Shown here one piece after another: positions 15,657 to 24,325 of a DNA stretch of 57,624 bases (positions are counted from its first letter, which is position 1; every line of letters starts with the position of its first letter). Position numbers and translations under genes: made by a program. The notes beneath the pieces are model-generated. The model had not been told where the DNA came from. It made no database searches and saw only the letters and a program-made list of their open reading frames with translations. Origin of the DNA: JBCBTJ01 sp039818665 (lineage in GTDB: Bacteria > Pseudomonadota > Alphaproteobacteria > Caulobacterales > Hyphomonadaceae); NCBI GenBank assembly GCA_039818665.1, contig JBCBTJ010000015.1, forward strand, positions 1 through 57,624, in the 5' to 3' direction.

Positions 15657-17771
15657 ATGATCCTACGAACCACACTGTTCGCCGCCGCTTGCGGGGCCCT
15701 GGCGGCGTCGGCCGCGGCGGACGATGAGACCGACAAACGCTTCACCGCCGAACGCGTCTTCGATCTCGAATTCGCCGCTGATCCGCAAATCACGCCGGAC
15801 GGGCGGACCATCGTCTATGTCCGCCGCTCCATGGACCGCCAGAAAGACGTGATCCGCGGCGATCTGTGGACGGTCGACACGCGCACCGGCGCGCACCGCC
15901 CGCTGGTCGACGGGGGCGCCTCGGTCAGCGCGCCGCGCTGGTCGCCGGACGGGACGAAGCTGCTCTATCGCAGCACCACCGAAGACGGCGAGCCGGAGCT
16001 GCGCATCCTGTTCCGCGACACCGGCGACAGCCTGTCGCTCGCCACCTTCGACAACGCCCCGCGCGAAGCGGTTTGGTCTCCGGACGGCATGTCGGTCGCC
16101 TTCACCATGTTCACGCCAAGCGAGGGGCCGAGCTTCGCGACCCCGCCCAAGGCGCCCGAGGGCGCGGAATGGGCCGAGCCAGTGAGGGTTTTCGACGATC
16201 TGCAATTCCGCTTCGATGGGGCGGGCTTCCTCGAGGAGGGCGCCGATCATGTCTATGTGCTCGCTTGGGACGGCGGCGTGGCGCGCCAAGTCACCACCGG
16301 TGACGGCGATTTCGGCGGCCCGGCCTGGCTCGACACCGACACGCTGCTGGTGGTCGGCAACGACGCGGAGGATCGCGAACTCGACCCGATCGAAAGCGAG
16401 ATCTACGCCGTCGAACTCTCCGACCTGTCGCGCACGGCGCTGACGACCCGGGACGGCCCGGACCACTCTCCCAAAGTTTCGCCCAAAGGCAATCGCATCG
16501 CCTTTCTCGGCTATGACGACGAGGTGCTGTCCTATCAGCACACCCGTCTCTACATCATGCGCCCGGACGGGTCGGAGGTGCAGGAGCTGACCGTCGGCTT
16601 CGACCGGTCCATCGACGCCATTGAATGGCGCGACGACGGCCGGTTGATCTTCGCCCAGGTCGAGAACGCCGGCGAGATCGACATTATGAGCTTCAGCCTG
16701 GAAGGCGACACCGGCGTCATGGCGACCGGGCTCGGCGGCGTCTCCATCGGCCGGCCCTATGCAGCGGCCTCGTTCTCCGTCTCTAAGGAGCGCCGGCCGA
16801 CCTTCGCCTTCACCTCCGGCAGCCCGGACCGGCCGTCGGAAGTGGCGGTCGCAGGCCGGGATGTGAACCCGAGCATCCTCACCGATCTCAACGGCGATGT
16901 GCTGCCCTATCTCGACCTCGCCCGGATCGAAGAAATCGAAGTGCCGTCCAGCGCCGGCGGCCTGCCGATCGAGGCTTGGGTGGCCCTGCCCCCGGACTTC
17001 GAACCGAACGGGACCTTCCCGATGCTGATGGAGATCCACGGCGGACCGTACGCTATGTACGGACCGTTCTTCGCGGCCGAGATCCAACGTTTCGCGGCCG
17101 AGGGCTATGTGACGGTCTACGTCAATCCGCGCGGCTCGACCGGGTATGGCGAAGAGTTCGCGCAGCTGATCGATCTCGCCTATCCCGGCGAGGACTATGA
17201 CGATCTGATGAGCGTCGTCGACGCGCTGGAGGCCATGAACTATGTCGATCCGAACCGCTTGTTCGTCACCGGCGGCTCGGGCGGCGGCATCCTGACCGCC
17301 TGGATCGTCGGCCAGACCGACCGCTTCGCCGCGGCGGCTTCGATCAAGCCGGTGATCAATTGGATGACCATGGCGCTCTCGGCCGACATCGCCCAGATCG
17401 TTCGCCGCCACTGGATCCGCGAAGATCCCTGGGAGAACCCGGACGCTTACCTCGCCCGCTCGCCGATCTCGCTGATCGGCAATGTGACGACGCCGACGCT
17501 CGTCATGGTGGGCGAGGAGGATTGGCGCACGCCCGCTTGGGAGGCCGAGCAGTTCTACACCGCGCTGAAGCTGCGCCAGGTGGACACCGCTTTGATCCGG
17601 ATTCCGGGGGCCTCGCACTCCATCGCCAGCCGGCCGAGCCGCTTGATCGCGAAGACGGACAATATCATGGGCTGGTTCGCTAACTACGATCCAGGCCCGC
17701 GCGACCCCGCCGAAACGCCGGCCGAACCGGCTGCAGTGGCCGCCGTCGAACCCGCGCCAGCCGGCGAATAG
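15657..17771 (+). CDS. Secreted S9-family peptidase (acylaminoacyl-/dipeptidyl-peptidase-like)
   Basis: The protein has a signal peptide (FAAACGALAASAAA), an N-terminal beta-propeller with WSPDG repeats, and a C-terminal alpha/beta-hydrolase domain. The catalytic triad is S541 in GGSGGG, D622 in GEEDWRTP and H654 in GASHSI. EIHGGPYAMYG is the oxyanion-hole loop. The start is ATG 15657 with GGAG six bases upstream, rather than the TTG at 15654. Length is 704 residues, typical for S9C peptidases. The C-terminal 30 residues are a Pro/Ala/Glu tail of low complexity. Such enzymes remove dipeptides or blocked N-terminal residues from imported or periplasmic peptides. Confidence 0.92.
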   Translation: MILRTTLFAAACGALAASAAADDETDKRFTAERVFDLEFAADPQITPDGRTIVYVRRSMDRQKDVIRGDLWTVDTRTGAHRPLVDGGASVSAPRWSPDGTKLLYRSTTEDGEPELRILFRDTGDSLSLATFDNAPREAVWSPDGMSVAFTMFTPSEGPSFATPPKAPEGAEWAEPVRVFDDLQFRFDGAGFLEEGADHVYVLAWDGGVARQVTTGDGDFGGPAWLDTDTLLVVGNDAEDRELDPIESEIYAVELSDLSRTALTTRDGPDHSPKVSPKGNRIAFLGYDDEVLSYQHTRLYIMRPDGSEVQELTVGFDRSIDAIEWRDDGRLIFAQVENAGEIDIMSFSLEGDTGVMATGLGGVSIGRPYAAASFSVSKERRPTFAFTSGSPDRPSEVAVAGRDVNPSILTDLNGDVLPYLDLARIEEIEVPSSAGGLPIEAWVALPPDFEPNGTFPMLMEIHGGPYAMYGPFFAAEIQRFAAEGYVTVYVNPRGSTGYGEEFAQLIDLAYPGEDYDDLMSVVDALEAMNYVDPNRLFVTGGSGGGILTAWIVGQTDRFAAAASIKPVINWMTMALSADIAQIVRRHWIREDPWENPDAYLARSPISLIGNVTTPTLVMVGEEDWRTPAWEAEQFYTALKLRQVDTALIRIPGASHSIASRPSRLIAKTDNIMGWFANYDPGPRDPAETPAEPAAVAAVEPAPAGE

Positions 17772-17778
17772 GCTTACC

Positions 17779-17813
17779 GCCTTGGCGGGGACGCGGCTCG
17801 TCCCCGCCAAGGC
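17779..17813. terminator. Strong 15-bp hairpin downstream of the S9 peptidase gene
   Basis: GCCTTGGCGGGGACG (17779-17793) pairs perfectly with CGTCCCCGCCAAGGC (17799-17813) around a 5-base loop. It starts 8 bp after the stop codon. There is no U-tract, so it may act as an mRNA 3'-end stabiliser or a Rho-assisted terminator rather than a classical intrinsic terminator. Confidence 0.6.
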
Positions 17814-18053
17814 GCCTGCTCCGCGCGCGGACTTAAAGACCGGCGTTCATAGGGCGTGTTTCGGGGTACCGTAGCTGTCGATACCGCGGACCTTGGAGAG
17901 CATGTCGGCGGACAAACGTCTGGCGCCGCAAGCCTCCCGGCCCGCTCGACGCCGACACATTGTGTGCTGAGCAATTCCCCGGTCTCGGCGCCGGGCCTCC
18001 TCGCGCCCGCCGCATTCCGAGCGTTCACTGTCATGGCAGACAGGGAGGCCCCC

Positions 18054-18599
18054 ATGGGCGCGACGCGGAACACCACTCTCAGCCTGGCGGCGCTGGCGAT
18101 CTTCGCTTTTTGCGGCCTCGCCGGCGCGGCGGCGGAGGCGCAAGAGACGCGCGAAGACACCCGCTTCGCCATCGATTTCCAGGGCTTTCTGGGTCTCTCC
18201 GAAGAGGTGATAGCCTATCGGGCCGAGCGCTTGGTTTCGCTTGAAACCTTCAATGAAATGAAGGCGGAAGAGGACACGATCATTCTCGACACGCGCTCGG
18301 CCGACGCCTTCGCGCGCGGCCACATCGCCGGCGCGGTCCACCTCAATTTCTCTGATTTCACAGATGAGAAGCTCGCCGAGGCCATCCCCTCGCGCGACAC
18401 GCGGATCCTCATCTACTGCAACAACAATTTCGAGGACGATGTCGAGCCGGTTCTGCTGAAAAGCTCGCCGCTGGCGCTCAATGTGCCGACATTCGTGAAC
18501 CTGGTGGGCTATGGCTACGACAATGTCTACGAGCTTGGCGAGTTGGTGCGGCTCGACGATCCGGCGGTCGCCTGGGCCACGCTCGACGCGGTCTCTTGA
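18054..18599 (+). CDS. Exported rhodanese-domain protein, 181 aa
   Basis: ATG 18054 has an ideal ribosome binding site (AGGGAGG) and is followed by a signal peptide ending near AAAEAQ. The mature part is a single rhodanese domain: TIILDTRSADAFARGHIAGAVHLNFSDF, with active-site Cys in ILIYCNNNFEDD and a following NLVGYGYDNVYEL segment. Rhodaneses carry a persulfide on that Cys, so a periplasmic sulfur-transfer or thiol role is plausible. Upstream in-frame starts (17856, 18033) would place non-conserved sequence before the signal peptide. The 240 bp upstream hold nothing else recognisable. The gene stands alone, 106 bp before fpr. Confidence 0.85.
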   Translation: MGATRNTTLSLAALAIFAFCGLAGAAAEAQETREDTRFAIDFQGFLGLSEEVIAYRAERLVSLETFNEMKAEEDTIILDTRSADAFARGHIAGAVHLNFSDFTDEKLAEAIPSRDTRILIYCNNNFEDDVEPVLLKSSPLALNVPTFVNLVGYGYDNVYELGELVRLDDPAVAWATLDAVS

Positions 18600-18705
18600 G
18601 GCGCGGCCATTCGTATCAGGAAAACTAAAAGGCGCGTGAGCGGGGGTTGCGCGCCCCGCGCCTTCCTTTAAGTGCGCTTGCGTCCGCTGAACGCAGGAAG
18701 CCGCC

Positions 18706-19512
18706 ATGTCCGTTGAAACCGCCGCCAAGCCCGTAAACCCGAACGCGCCGACGCCGCAGAAAGTCCTGTCGGTGAAGCATTATACCGATCGGCTCTTCGC
18801 ATTTCGGATCGAGCGCCCGGCGAGTTTCCGCTTCCGCTCAGGCGAGTTCGTGATGATCGGCCTGCCCAAGGAAGACGGCCGGCCGCTCTTGCGCGCCTAT
18901 TCCGTGGCGAGCCCGGCCTGGGACGAGGAGCTTGAGTTTTTCTCGATCAAAGTGCCGGACGGTCCGCTGACCTCGCGCTTGCAGTCGATCCAACCCGGCG
19001 ACGAGGTTCTCCTCGGCAAAAAGCCCACCGGCACCCTGGTCAACGACGCCCTCCTCGGCGGCAAACGCCTCTACATGTTCTCCACCGGCACCGGCTTCGC
19101 CCCCTTCGCGAGCCTCATCCGCGACCCGGAGACTTATTCCCGGTTCGAGCAGGTCATCGTCACCCATACCTGCCGCGAAATCGCCGAGCTGCAATACGGC
19201 TTCGACACGGTCGAGGCGGCCAAGTCCGACCCGCTTGTCGGCGACGAGGCGAGCGCGCAGCTCATCCACTTCACCTCCTGCACCCGCGAGTCCTACGACC
19301 AGGCCGGGCGTATTACGGAGCTTATCACCTCCGGCGAGTTGTTTGAGAAGTTGGGCGTGCCGCCGCTCGATCCGGCCACCGACCGCGCCATGATTTGCGG
19401 CTCGATGGAAATGATCCAGGACACCAAAGCCCTGATGATCGAAGCCGGCCTCACCGAAGGCTCCAACGCCGCGCCGGCGGAATTCGTGATTGAGAAGGCG
19501 TTCGCGGGCTAA
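18706..19512 (+). CDS. fpr: Ferredoxin--NADP(+) reductase
   Basis: This FAD flavoprotein transfers electrons between NADPH and ferredoxin or flavodoxin, often in oxidative-stress and Fe-S repair. The 268 residues show the FAD-binding RAYSVASP, FSIKVPDGPLTSRL, the NADP-binding STGTGFAPFASL, THTCREIAELQY, and MICGSMEMIQD near the C-terminus. Start ATG 18706 has AGGAAG upstream. It matches the proteobacterial Fpr subclass and is intact. No ferredoxin gene is nearby. Confidence 0.95.
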   Translation: MSVETAAKPVNPNAPTPQKVLSVKHYTDRLFAFRIERPASFRFRSGEFVMIGLPKEDGRPLLRAYSVASPAWDEELEFFSIKVPDGPLTSRLQSIQPGDEVLLGKKPTGTLVNDALLGGKRLYMFSTGTGFAPFASLIRDPETYSRFEQVIVTHTCREIAELQYGFDTVEAAKSDPLVGDEASAQLIHFTSCTRESYDQAGRITELITSGELFEKLGVPPLDPATDRAMICGSMEMIQDTKALMIEAGLTEGSNAAPAEFVIEKAFAG

Positions 19513-19595
19513 TCCGCGCCGTCTCGCCGCAGGCGGAGGCTTTTCAGAGCGCGGCGCGCCATATAGGCCGTCCAAGAAGCAGCGAACCGGCCCCT

Positions 19596-19940
19596 ATGAC
19601 CTCCTACCCTTCCGACCCACGCCGCCACACCGCCGATACGGCCGAGACTATGGCGGACGTGCGCTACGAGATCGACCGGATCGACCGGGTGCTCGTCCAA
19701 ATCCTCGCCGAGCGCCAGTCTTTCATGGACGCCGCGGCGCGCATCAAGGGCGACCGGAACACGGTGCTCGACCGCGCCCGCATCGAAGACGTCGTCGGCA
19801 AAGTCTTGGCCAGCTGCGCGGAAGCCGGCTTGTCTCCGGCGATCGCAGAACCGGTTTGGCGGACGCTGATCGAACGCTGCATCGCCTATGAGTTCGAGTC
19901 CTTCGACGCTTTGAGCGCGCCGGAGACCGCGATTTCGTGA
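19596..19940 (+). CDS. Chorismate mutase (AroQ fold), 114 aa
   Basis: This stand-alone AroQ-type enzyme converts chorismate to prephenate for Phe/Tyr synthesis. Visible are VRYEIDRIDRVLVQILAERQSFMDAAARIK (helix 1 with catalytic Arg and Lys), RIEDVVGKV, and the C-terminal helix PVWRTLIERCIAYEFE. It begins with a short disordered leader. It overlaps the convergent Hpt gene by 55 bp at the 3' end (19886-19940). Some members of this family act as isochorismate pyruvate lyases (PchB); the sequence alone does not rule this out. Confidence 0.9.
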   Translation: MTSYPSDPRRHTADTAETMADVRYEIDRIDRVLVQILAERQSFMDAAARIKGDRNTVLDRARIEDVVGKVLASCAEAGLSPAIAEPVWRTLIERCIAYEFESFDALSAPETAIS

Positions 19941-20278
19941 GCGGCGGCGGCGGCGGCCTCGATCGCCTCGGCCAGATCGTCTTTCACCTCGCTTAAAAGC
20001 ACGGCCGCCTCAGTGAGGGTGGACTCGCCCGATCGGCCCGCCGCCTCCGCGCGCGCGCACGAGGCCGCCAGCCGCAGGGCGCCGGCGCTAAGCGCCGTCC
20101 CTTTCAGCGAGTGCGCCGCATCCGCCCATTCGCCGCCCGGCGAGGCCGGATCCAGCATGCGGCCCCAAAGCTCGGCTTGGTTGCGGAAGATCTCTAAAAT
20201 CTCGGCGGCCAGCTCCACGTCGCCGCCCGTGTTCGACAACAGGCTGGATGAATCAAAGACCGGGGGCGAATCGCTCAT
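19886..20278 (-). CDS. Hpt (histidine phosphotransfer) domain protein, 130 aa
   Basis: This is a single Hpt domain protein. The helix AAHSLKGTALSAGALRLAASC holds the phospho-accepting His, with the SLKG context typical of the family. Such proteins shuttle phosphate between hybrid kinases and response regulators. No kinase or regulator is adjacent, so its partners lie elsewhere. The C-terminal helix is Ala/Glu-rich. Its 3' end overlaps chorismate mutase on the opposite strand. Confidence 0.85.
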   Translation of the reverse strand: MSDSPPVFDSSSLLSNTGGDVELAAEILEIFRNQAELWGRMLDPASPGGEWADAAHSLKGTALSAGALRLAASCARAEAAGRSGESTLTEAAVLLSEVKDDLAEAIEAAAAAAHEIAVSGALKASKDSNS

Positions 20279-20431
20279 GGGGCCGTCTCCAAGTGAACCT
20301 GATCACGCGGGGATTCGCACGATTGGTGAACTGTGACGGCCTGACCCCGACTGTATGCATGGCGCCGGCGAATCTTGAAAAAGAGACGGAACTGGACTAT
20401 CAACACACCTTGTTCAGTTGGAGGGCGGCCA

Positions 20432-20569
20432 ATGCTCGGACTCCTTATTGTTGTACGCGACGTTATTCTGGCTGTCTTGCTCAGCTGGGTCGGGCTGTCC
20501 TCGGACGACGCCGACCGCCAATCGGACAAGCCTGAGGCACCTGCGCAGGCGTTATCCAGCCCGTTTTGA
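20432..20569 (+). CDS. Small single-pass membrane protein, 45 aa
   Basis: ATG 20432 follows a strong ribosome binding site (TTGGAGGG, about 8 bases upstream). The product MLGLLIVVRDVILAVLLSWV has one hydrophobic helix with an internal Arg-Asp pair, then a polar Asp/Pro-rich tail. An in-frame start at 20375 gives a longer, less plausible leader. Function unknown. It lies 45 bp upstream of the large coiled-coil membrane protein on the same strand, so they may be co-expressed. Confidence 0.6.
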   Translation: MLGLLIVVRDVILAVLLSWVGLSSDDADRQSDKPEAPAQALSSPF

Positions 20570-20613
20570 TTCCTTGCGGATCGGCCCGACGCGTTTGACG
20601 CCGGACGTGCGAC

Positions 20614-22455
20614 ATGGGGTTGGCCATGACTGACTCTCCCCCAAGCGAATACGCCGCGCGCAGCGAAGACATCGCCAATCGCATCGTCGAGTCGCGCACG
20701 ATCGGCGGCTGGATGCTTTGGGCCGGCTTTGCTGCGGCGATCGTCTGGTGGGGCGCGTCTGCCGGCGCGACCCTCGCGCATTTCGGCGTCGACGCTCTCG
20801 CCGCCCAGCCGCCCGGCGTCTATGGCGGTCTCGCCATCGCCATTCTCTTACCCGGCGCGCTCTTATTTCTGGCCGGAGTCATGGCGCGCGAAAGCCGGCG
20901 CTCGGCCGCGGCGAACGCCATCGTCATGGAGGCCGCCTCGCGTCTCTTGACCCCGACGCGGGAAACCGGCCGCGAGGCGGAGCTGTTCGCGGAAATGCTC
21001 GCCCGCAATGTCGCGCAGGTGAACGAAGCCACCACCGCCGCGCTGGCATCGCTGAAATCCATGAGCGACGAGATCGCGGACGAACGTCTGCGCTTTGAGT
21101 CGGTCGCCTACACCGCCGCCGACAATGGCCGCGACCTCGCTGAGCGCTTGTCCCAGGAGCGCCAGGCGCTGGAGAGCATCGCGCGCGACATCCGAGCGCA
21201 AACCGACGGAATGTCGGAAGCCATCCCGCGGCAGGCCAAGGCGATGGTCGATGCGGCGCGCTCGGCGGCCGAAGACGTGGCGGCCACCGACAGCGCGCTG
21301 GAAGGTCGCTTGAAATCCCTCGACCGCGCGCGGGACATGTTGACCGGCAAGCTTGCTGAACTCGACCGCCTGGCTGATGAATCGACCAAGCGCGCCGAAG
21401 CGCTCAACTTCTCGGTCGCGAAAGTCGAAGAAAAGCTCGACGCCTCCCGCAAGACCATCGATACGGCCGCGCAGGCCAGCGAAATGGCGGTGGCCGCGGC
21501 TGGTTCGGTGGGCGATCGGCTTCAGGAGGCGGTCGTCAACGCGCTCGACGAAGCGCGCAAAGCGAACAACGAAATCACCGCCGCCTCCGAGGCCGCCTCC
21601 AAGCAGGCCGCCGACATTCTCGCCAATCTGCATCGCTCCAGCGCTCAAAGCGTGTCTGCGATTCAGACCGCCAGCGGCGCGGCGCGATCGGAAACCGACC
21701 ACATCGCGCGCCGTTTGAACGAGATAAAGGAAGGGTTCGCCCGCCTCGCCGACCAAGCGGCCGCGGTCGAGCTTGGTCCGTCGGCGGCTAGCGCAGGGCG
21801 GCGTCCGACCGGCCCGGCCGAACCGCTGGATGAGCTGTTCGATGAGGACGAAGAGGTGGAAGCGGCGCCGGAGGCCGCCGAGCGCCCGCCCGCCCCGCGC
21901 GTCGTGCGCTCGCGGTCTCGCACCGGCCGTTCCAATGGCGGGCCGCCGGTCCGGGCGGCGACGCCGCCGGCGGCGCCTCAGCCGGCCTCGCTGTCGGATC
22001 ACGAGCAGACGGCCTGGCGCGATATTCTCGCCGATCTCGACGATGGCGGCGGCCCGGCCAACGGCGCCGGCGCTCCCGCCCCTGGTCCGGAGCTGCCGCG
22101 CGAGGCGACGGCCGAGTCCTTGATCGCGCGGCTGCAGGACTCAGGCGTGAAACTGCCGCAGACGTTCCGTCCCAAGGACAAGAAGAAGATCGCCGCCGCC
22201 GCGCGCAAAGGCGATGATGAACGCCGCTCGACCACGCGCGATCTTGTCGGGCGCGAGGTCGAGCGTGTCTCCATCCGTCTGAACAAGGACGAGGCCTTGC
22301 GTGCGCTCGCCCAATCCTTCCTGTCGATGGAGGCCGACGACGCCCTCAAGGCGCTTGAGGATACGCAGAAGTCCGGCCGCTTCGCCTCACCTCGGCTGTC
22401 GGCCTATCTGCTGGTCGACGCCGCGCTCGGCGAGGCGGGCCAGAACGCGTTTTAG
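20614..22455 (+). CDS. Large two-TM coiled-coil protein (TipN-like architecture), 613 aa
   Basis: Two N-terminal transmembrane helices (about 31-56 and 69-90) are followed by a long coiled coil (about 95-385), a disordered acidic then Pro/Arg-rich linker (about 390-480) and a conserved-looking C-terminal globular part (about 480-613, including ESLIARLQDSGVKLP and VERVSIRLNKDEALRALAQSFLSME). The layout matches that of the Caulobacter polarity protein TipN, but I see no decisive sequence identity. ATG 20614 and ATG 20626 are both possible starts. Its stop overlaps the stop of the next convergent gene. A role in cell polarity or envelope organisation is inference only. Confidence 0.75.
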   Translation: MGLAMTDSPPSEYAARSEDIANRIVESRTIGGWMLWAGFAAAIVWWGASAGATLAHFGVDALAAQPPGVYGGLAIAILLPGALLFLAGVMARESRRSAAANAIVMEAASRLLTPTRETGREAELFAEMLARNVAQVNEATTAALASLKSMSDEIADERLRFESVAYTAADNGRDLAERLSQERQALESIARDIRAQTDGMSEAIPRQAKAMVDAARSAAEDVAATDSALEGRLKSLDRARDMLTGKLAELDRLADESTKRAEALNFSVAKVEEKLDASRKTIDTAAQASEMAVAAAGSVGDRLQEAVVNALDEARKANNEITAASEAASKQAADILANLHRSSAQSVSAIQTASGAARSETDHIARRLNEIKEGFARLADQAAAVELGPSAASAGRRPTGPAEPLDELFDEDEEVEAAPEAAERPPAPRVVRSRSRTGRSNGGPPVRAATPPAAPQPASLSDHEQTAWRDILADLDDGGGPANGAGAPAPGPELPREATAESLIARLQDSGVKLPQTFRPKDKKKIAAAARKGDDERRSTTRDLVGREVERVSIRLNKDEALRALAQSFLSMEADDALKALEDTQKSGRFASPRLSAYLLVDAALGEAGQNAF

Positions 22456-23186
22456 GCGCCCCGGAAGAAGCGCACCGCGCCGAGCAGGCCGGCGAGCGCC
22501 GATCCGATGCCGCCCAGCACCATGAAGATGGGGTTCACTTCTTGGGCAAAGACCACAGCCTCGCGCACCCGGCTCACCTGCACGGTGACGATGCCGCGAT
22601 AGGTCCGGATCGGCAGCGCGCCGAGTTCCGTGATCGCGAAGATTTCAAGCGTCAGCTCGTGTTCTCCGGCTTCCAAGGCGCGCGCCCGCCAGCGCCACAC
22701 ATTCGGATTGTCCGACGACAGGGCCTGCGTGTCCGGCGAGCGAGCCTCGACTTCGAACGCTCCGCCGCTAATGACCGCGCGCACCTGCCGGCCGACCTCG
22801 GCCTCGCCCTCCGTGATCGGATCGCGGCCCGGCAGATCCGCCGCCGCCGACGCCGCCCCGGTCGCATTGATCGAGAGCGTCACGTCGAACGGCTTGCCGA
22901 AAATCGCGGCTTCCGGCGCTTCATAAGCGATCGGCGCGGTCGTCAGCTGTCCTGGCGCGGCGCTGCGGGCGGTTTCAATCCGCATGACGGGCTCTTCGTC
23001 CGCGGACTCGAGCGCGCCGTCGATTGAAGACGCCGCAGGCGGGACCGCAGCCGTCGGCTCATTCGGCAGCGACACCTCTTCTTCGATGCGCGTCGACGGC
23101 GTCGCCGGCTCCATCACCAGCGCCACGCCCACGGCCGCGGCCGCAAGGCCGGCCAACAACAATAAGATCGAAATCAGTCTCAGCAT
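22452..23186 (-). CDS. Membrane protein with periplasmic domain, unknown function, 244 aa
   Basis: No family is recognised. It has an N-terminal membrane helix (LRLISILLLLAGLAAAAVGV), a Pro/Glu-rich linker, a beta-rich periplasmic domain (about 90-200; FGKPFDVTLSINATG, WRWRARALEAGEHELTLEIFA) and a C-terminal helix (EVNPIFMVLGGIGSALAGLLGAVRFF). The beta domain resembles immunoglobulin-like folds in layout. GGGAGCGCGAG precedes ATG 23186. Its stop interlocks with that of the convergent coiled-coil gene, and both are membrane-linked, so a functional link is possible but not shown. Confidence 0.7.
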   Translation of the reverse strand: MLRLISILLLLAGLAAAAVGVALVMEPATPSTRIEEEVSLPNEPTAAVPPAASSIDGALESADEEPVMRIETARSAAPGQLTTAPIAYEAPEAAIFGKPFDVTLSINATGAASAAADLPGRDPITEGEAEVGRQVRAVISGGAFEVEARSPDTQALSSDNPNVWRWRARALEAGEHELTLEIFAITELGALPIRTYRGIVTVQVSRVREAVVFAQEVNPIFMVLGGIGSALAGLLGAVRFFRGA

Positions 23187-23263
23187 CTCGCGCTCCCTGC
23201 GATAGGCGCGCCCGGCGCGCCTTCCCCCGCTGTCGGCCGGAACTTATCAGACCGGACGGAGGG

Positions 23264-24019
23264 TTAAAACGACCCGCGCGCGGTTTCATAGAAGGCGATC
23301 GCCGCCGCGTTCGAGACGTTGAGACTCTCCATAACGGGCGCAATCTGAATTCTCGCCAACACGCCGCAGGCGGCCGCCACGGCGGGCCGCAACCCCTGCC
23401 CTTCGGCGCCGAGAACAATGGCCGTCTTGTCGTCGCCTGCGACGGCGTCTGCGATGGACGCTTCGCCCGCCCCGTCGAGCCCGACCGTCCGCCAGCCGGC
23501 GTCGGCGAGCGCCTCCAGCGTGCGCGCGATATTCACCACGCGGCATTCGGCGACCGTCTCGATCGCGCCGGCCGCGGCCTTTGCGACCACGCCCGTCAGC
23601 GGCGGCGAATGCCGGGTCTGCAAGATGATCGCATCGAAGCCGAACGCCGCCGCGGAACGGAATACGGCGCCCAGATTGTGCGGATCGGCCAGCTGATCGA
23701 GCACCGCGACCCGGGTGGCCGCGCCCGCCAGCAGATCCTCCAACGCGATCGCCTCCAACGGATCGGTCCGCACGGCGACGCCTTGGTGCACCGCGCCGGG
23801 CGGCGTCAGCCGGTCGAGCTCCTTGGCGGTCAGGATCTCCGCCTCGCCGAGGTTCAAGCGCCGGGCGGCGTTGTCGGTCGCGACCAGGCGATGCGTCGTC
23901 CGGCGCGGATTGGCGCGCGCGGCGGCGACGGCGTGCGCGCCCCATAGCCAGAGCGGGCCGTGCGGCGCGGCCTCTGCGCTTGAGCGCCGAGCGCGGTTGC
24001 GCGTGGGATTCTTGCTCAC
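23264..24019 (-). CDS. rlmB: 23S rRNA (guanosine-2'-O-)-methyltransferase, TrmH/SpoU family
   Basis: This SPOUT methyltransferase modifies a guanosine 2'-OH, in the best-known case G2251 of 23S rRNA. The 251 residues start with a basic tail (SKNPTRNRARR), then the RNA-binding substrate domain (LWLWGAHAVAAA), motif 1 LADPHNLGAVFRSAAAFG, motif 2 IVLGAEGQGLRP and motif 3 PVMESLNVSNAAAIAFYE. Start is GTG at 24019. It is divergent from tRNA-Tyr, with 93 bp between them. Family assignment is firm; the exact target (RlmB versus TrmH) rests on overall length and domain order. Confidence 0.9.
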   Translation of the reverse strand: MSKNPTRNRARRSSAEAAPHGPLWLWGAHAVAAARANPRRTTHRLVATDNAARRLNLGEAEILTAKELDRLTPPGAVHQGVAVRTDPLEAIALEDLLAGAATRVAVLDQLADPHNLGAVFRSAAAFGFDAIILQTRHSPPLTGVVAKAAAGAIETVAECRVVNIARTLEALADAGWRTVGLDGAGEASIADAVAGDDKTAIVLGAEGQGLRPAVAAACGVLARIQIAPVMESLNVSNAAAIAFYETARGSF

Positions 24020-24112
24020 TATAAGACGCCCTCCGGGTCGCCGCGGGCTGTTTTCAACGGCCTTTTGGCGGTCCGGCGCGGCGTCGTCAAACGCCGCCTT
24101 GAATGGCGACCT

Positions 24113-24197
24113 GGTGGGGTGGCCGAGTGGTTAAAGGCAGCAGACTGTAAATCTGCCCGCATCGCGTACGCTGGTTCGAATCCAGCCCCCACCACCA
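24113..24197 (+). tRNA. tRNA-Tyr (anticodon GTA)
   Basis: The acceptor stem GGTGGGG (24113-24119) pairs with CCCCACC (24187-24193), the D-loop region is GGCCGAGTGGTTAAAGGC, the anticodon loop is CTGTAAA with anticodon GTA, there is an extended variable arm as in class II tRNAs, and the T arm is GCTGGTTCGAATCCAGC. CCA is encoded at 24195-24197. Confidence 0.96.
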
Positions 24198-24254
24198 TTT
24201 CGCGACCCGGATTTGATCCGGGGGATCAAATCCGGCGCGAAATGATCCCGTTTT
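24197..24254 (+). terminator. Long hairpin plus T-run after tRNA-Tyr
   Basis: Two stacked stems form a long hairpin: ATTTCGCG with CGCGAAAT (24197-24204 / 24236-24243) and CCGGATTTGATCC with GGATCAAATCCGG (24207-24219 / 24223-24235), with a 2-base bulge (AC). GTTTT follows at 24250-24254. It is a probable intrinsic terminator for the tRNA transcript. Confidence 0.75.
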
Positions 24255-24325
24255 ACCTCACGGCGCGTGGCGCCTCCGGCAGGGCGGGCTCCCGCCCGAC
24301 GCGCAGTCGCGCGCTGAAAGCTGGC

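Noticed and set aside
15663..17810. Long leftward open frame (715 codons) antisense to the S9 peptidase gene
   Set aside because: High GC keeps stop codons rare in the complementary frame. The rightward frame has signal peptide, propeller and catalytic triad; the leftward one has no motif.
17847..18053. Upstream start or leftward gene in the rhodanese leader region
   Set aside because: The longer rhodanese frame places random residues before a clear signal peptide, and the leftward frame is only a short tail without ribosome binding site.
24113..24254. Integration site (att) at the tRNA-Tyr 3' end
   Set aside because: No integrase gene or repeated tRNA tail is visible in the window; the adjacent hairpin is better read as a terminator.
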